Positions 40,688-42,277 of a stretch of 42,277 nucleotides of DNA are shown piece by piece (position 1 is the stretch's first letter; the number at the start of each line of letters is the position of its first letter). The notes under the pieces were generated by a model that made no database searches, was not told the origin of the DNA, and saw nothing but the letters and a program-made list of their open reading frames with translations. A program made the position numbers and the translations under genes. This stretch comes from Terriglobia bacterium (lineage in GTDB: Bacteria > Acidobacteriota > Terriglobia > 20CM-2-55-15), in NCBI GenBank assembly GCA_036496425.1, contig DASXLG010000338.1, forward strand, positions 1-42,277. The letters are read 5' to 3'.

Positions 40688-42097
40688 TCACCTGAATAAA
40701 CGCCGAATTCCTATGATCACACCAATTCCACTCAACAGCGTTCCACCTGCATTCAACGTAACCATGGCCGCCGTCCAGGCCCACCCTTGATAGGCCCAGA
40801 AATTGAAATCGAGACTGTGCAGGCCATGATAAATCCAGCGCTGAAGGCGCTCACGGCGGGTGAAGCGGCCGACCACCTGGCTCATCTGCGGATCGATGTA
40901 GAACCAGGTCGCGTCCGGATCGCCGAACTTCACGCGAAGTACCGGCAGCGGCGGCTTTCGTTCCGTCGCGTGATAGTACGAGTCGTAGCTGGAGAGCACG
41001 GCTGCTTCGGCTATCGGCACATCGGGATTACCTTGCCGCACGCGCGCCATCAGGGCGTCGGTGGGAAATAGCCGGCTGCGAACTTCGAACGACTGCGCGG
41101 AGACGAGCCGTGGCTCGGAACCCACGCTATGCGTCACGAAATACGGCTCGCCTTGAATGCGGAGAAAGTCGATCTCTTTCAGCCCTTCCTGCGCCGGCGG
41201 CCATTTGTGAAACGCTGCAAGATCCAGTTGGCCGCCGCGCAGCGCCTGTGGGATGCGGTTGCCGGTTCCGCCGTCCGATGCCCAGAAAAACGGTTCCATC
41301 GAAAGCAGCCCGCTGAAAACCCAGGTCAGGGAAAACACTCCAAAAGCAACTCCGGTAATGTAGTGCCAACGCATCCATCCCGCATAGCGGGTTGCGTACT
41401 GTGTGAACGCCAGCATGATCCCGAGGCAGGCGAGAATCACGCCGATTCCGGAGGTCCAGAGAACCACCTGCCTCCACGCGGCGCCGTTCGATCGCAACCA
41501 TGAGAAGTACATCCAGTGCGGAATCGCAGCAAACCAGGCAAGGGCCCGGCCGCCTCGCGTCGTGATCACTTCCGGTTCGGCGGTCTCTTCGGAGATATAC
41601 AGATGAGTGCGCGCGCCGTCGTCTGCGATGATCTTCTGCATCGGCAGCGAGCGCGTGTCTTCGAACGTCCATTGATCCGGCGTTGTGAGTTCGCCGGCGT
41701 AATGCAGGCGGGCGTCGGGCAGATCCAGAAACTGGCTTGCAATCTTGCGCGCTTCGCGCTCGCCAACCTGTTCGAGAAGGTCCCCGTCGTCTGCAAAGAC
41801 CGTCACCGAGCCGCGGCTGCTGAAACGATACGCCGGGCGGCCCATGATCATCAGAAGCGTCGCGCGGGATGGAGCGCCGTCGAATTGAGCTTTTTCGAGG
41901 GCTTCAGAGGGGCTGAGTTTGACCGCGTCGAGATTCAAGGCCTGCAATCGCTGTAGTTCCAACTCGGGTGTGAGGCCCGGCATACCACGAGCGAAAATCA
42001 TGGCGATACCCGAAGCAAACCACATGAAGAACAGAAACGAGAGAGGGATTCCGAGATAACGGTGCGTCAGGATCAACCATTTCCGGAATATTTTCAT
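40688..42097 (-). CDS. PepSY-domain integral membrane protein
   Basis: The product is 469 residues. ATG 42097 shares a base with the stop of the histidine kinase gene (TAATG), so translation is coupled. The N-terminus WLILTHRYLGIPLSFLFFMW is the first helix of the PepSY-associated family; further helices are at about 205-275 and the C-terminus (AYQGWAWTAAMVTLNAGGTL). PepSY segments (DALMARVRQGNPDVPIAEA, QWTFEDTRSLP) lie in the periplasmic loops. Relatives include iron-regulated and siderophore-reductase membrane proteins; a link to metal uptake is likely but not proven. Confidence 0.92.
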   Translation of the reverse strand: MKIFRKWLILTHRYLGIPLSFLFFMWFASGIAMIFARGMPGLTPELELQRLQALNLDAVKLSPSEALEKAQFDGAPSRATLLMIMGRPAYRFSSRGSVTVFADDGDLLEQVGEREARKIASQFLDLPDARLHYAGELTTPDQWTFEDTRSLPMQKIIADDGARTHLYISEETAEPEVITTRGGRALAWFAAIPHWMYFSWLRSNGAAWRQVVLWTSGIGVILACLGIMLAFTQYATRYAGWMRWHYITGVAFGVFSLTWVFSGLLSMEPFFWASDGGTGNRIPQALRGGQLDLAAFHKWPPAQEGLKEIDFLRIQGEPYFVTHSVGSEPRLVSAQSFEVRSRLFPTDALMARVRQGNPDVPIAEAAVLSSYDSYYHATERKPPLPVLRVKFGDPDATWFYIDPQMSQVVGRFTRRERLQRWIYHGLHSLDFNFWAYQGWAWTAAMVTLNAGGTLLSGIGVIIGIRRLFR

Positions 42098-42277
42098 TAA
42101 ACCGCAACGGAAGTGGTGACGGTTTGCGGAAGCGTGATCCGGAAGCGGCTGCCGGCCCCGTCCCCTGGCTCGAGTGTAAGATGGCCGCCGTTGACTTCCA
42201 CCGCCCATTTGGCAATCGCAAGTCCCAGGCCCGTGCCGCCGTTCTCGCGTGAGCGGGCCCGATCGACGCGGTAGAAG
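42097..42277 (-). CDS. sensor histidine kinase, C-terminal end only
   Basis: Fifty-nine C-terminal residues are inside the window. They include the end of the ATP-binding domain ([42 protein letters not shown]), the F and G2 boxes of HATPase_c. The rest of the kinase and any response regulator lie beyond the right edge. It is co-transcribed with the PepSY gene. Confidence 0.93.
   Translation of the reverse strand, partial: FYRVDRARSRENGGTGLGLAIAKWAVEVNGGHLTLEPGDGAGSRFRITLPQTVTTSVAV

Overview
The window looks like a chromosomal accessory region of an Acidobacteriota genome (Solibacter-like), judged from gene content rather than any marker gene. It has three Oar-type TonB-dependent receptors with an N-terminal carboxypeptidase-regulatory-like domain, a DUF1592/DUF1552/ankyrin trio, many secreted c-type cytochromes and YVTN beta-propellers, and GC-rich coding sequence. 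No rRNA, tRNA, integrase or transposase gene was seen.

Layout. 1-7.3 kb: a receptor truncated by the window edge (-), a beta-barrel-like outer-membrane protein and a small His/Cys-rich secreted protein (-), then a divergent complete receptor (+). 7.3-12.8 kb: an unknown gene, the broken remains of a NicO-type nickel/cobalt exporter, an intact CbiM-CbiQ-CbiO cobalt/nickel importer, a cupredoxin-like secreted protein and a small secreted protein. 12.8-20.4 kb (-): a TPR protein, a small secreted protein, an ankyrin protein, a Tat-exported DUF1552 protein and a large DUF1587-1585 haem protein. 20.5-27 kb: a PduO-type cobalamin adenosyltransferase, an FN3 protein, a 20-bp tandem-repeat array, three paralogous cytochrome c'-like proteins, and an ABC transporter pair of the zinc/manganese type without its binding protein. 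27-34 kb: a fused GlcD/GlcF-like oxidoreductase, a beta-propeller, a fluoride-riboswitch-controlled CrcB-DUF190-dihaem cytochrome operon (-), and a dienelactone hydrolase. 34-42.3 kb: a second Oar receptor, an operon for a beta-propeller, a Sco protein fused to a CusF-like domain and a cytochrome c (-), then a PepSY membrane protein overlapping the end of a sensor histidine kinase.

The strongest signal beyond the genes is regulatory. A direct repeat with the core TTMAGNNANTCTTCAG (half-sites 11 bp apart, the geometry used by OmpR/PhoB-family response regulators) occurs six times, with four weaker copies. All lie between 1.6 and 26.5 kb, mostly in intergenic DNA before receptors, the cupredoxin-like gene, the TPR gene, the adenosyltransferase and all three cytochrome paralogues. 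This suggests one undescribed metal- or respiration-linked regulon. Two sites face inward around a 180-bp noncoding segment with a strong hairpin.

A second signal is structural. At least seven gene borders carry long, nearly perfect intergenic palindromes whose arms are themselves built from short tandem repeats. One such unit, together with the adjoining 3' end of a cytochrome gene, is present in two inverted copies flanking the 23.3-27.0 kb cytochrome/ABC-transporter block, which suggests past rearrangement.
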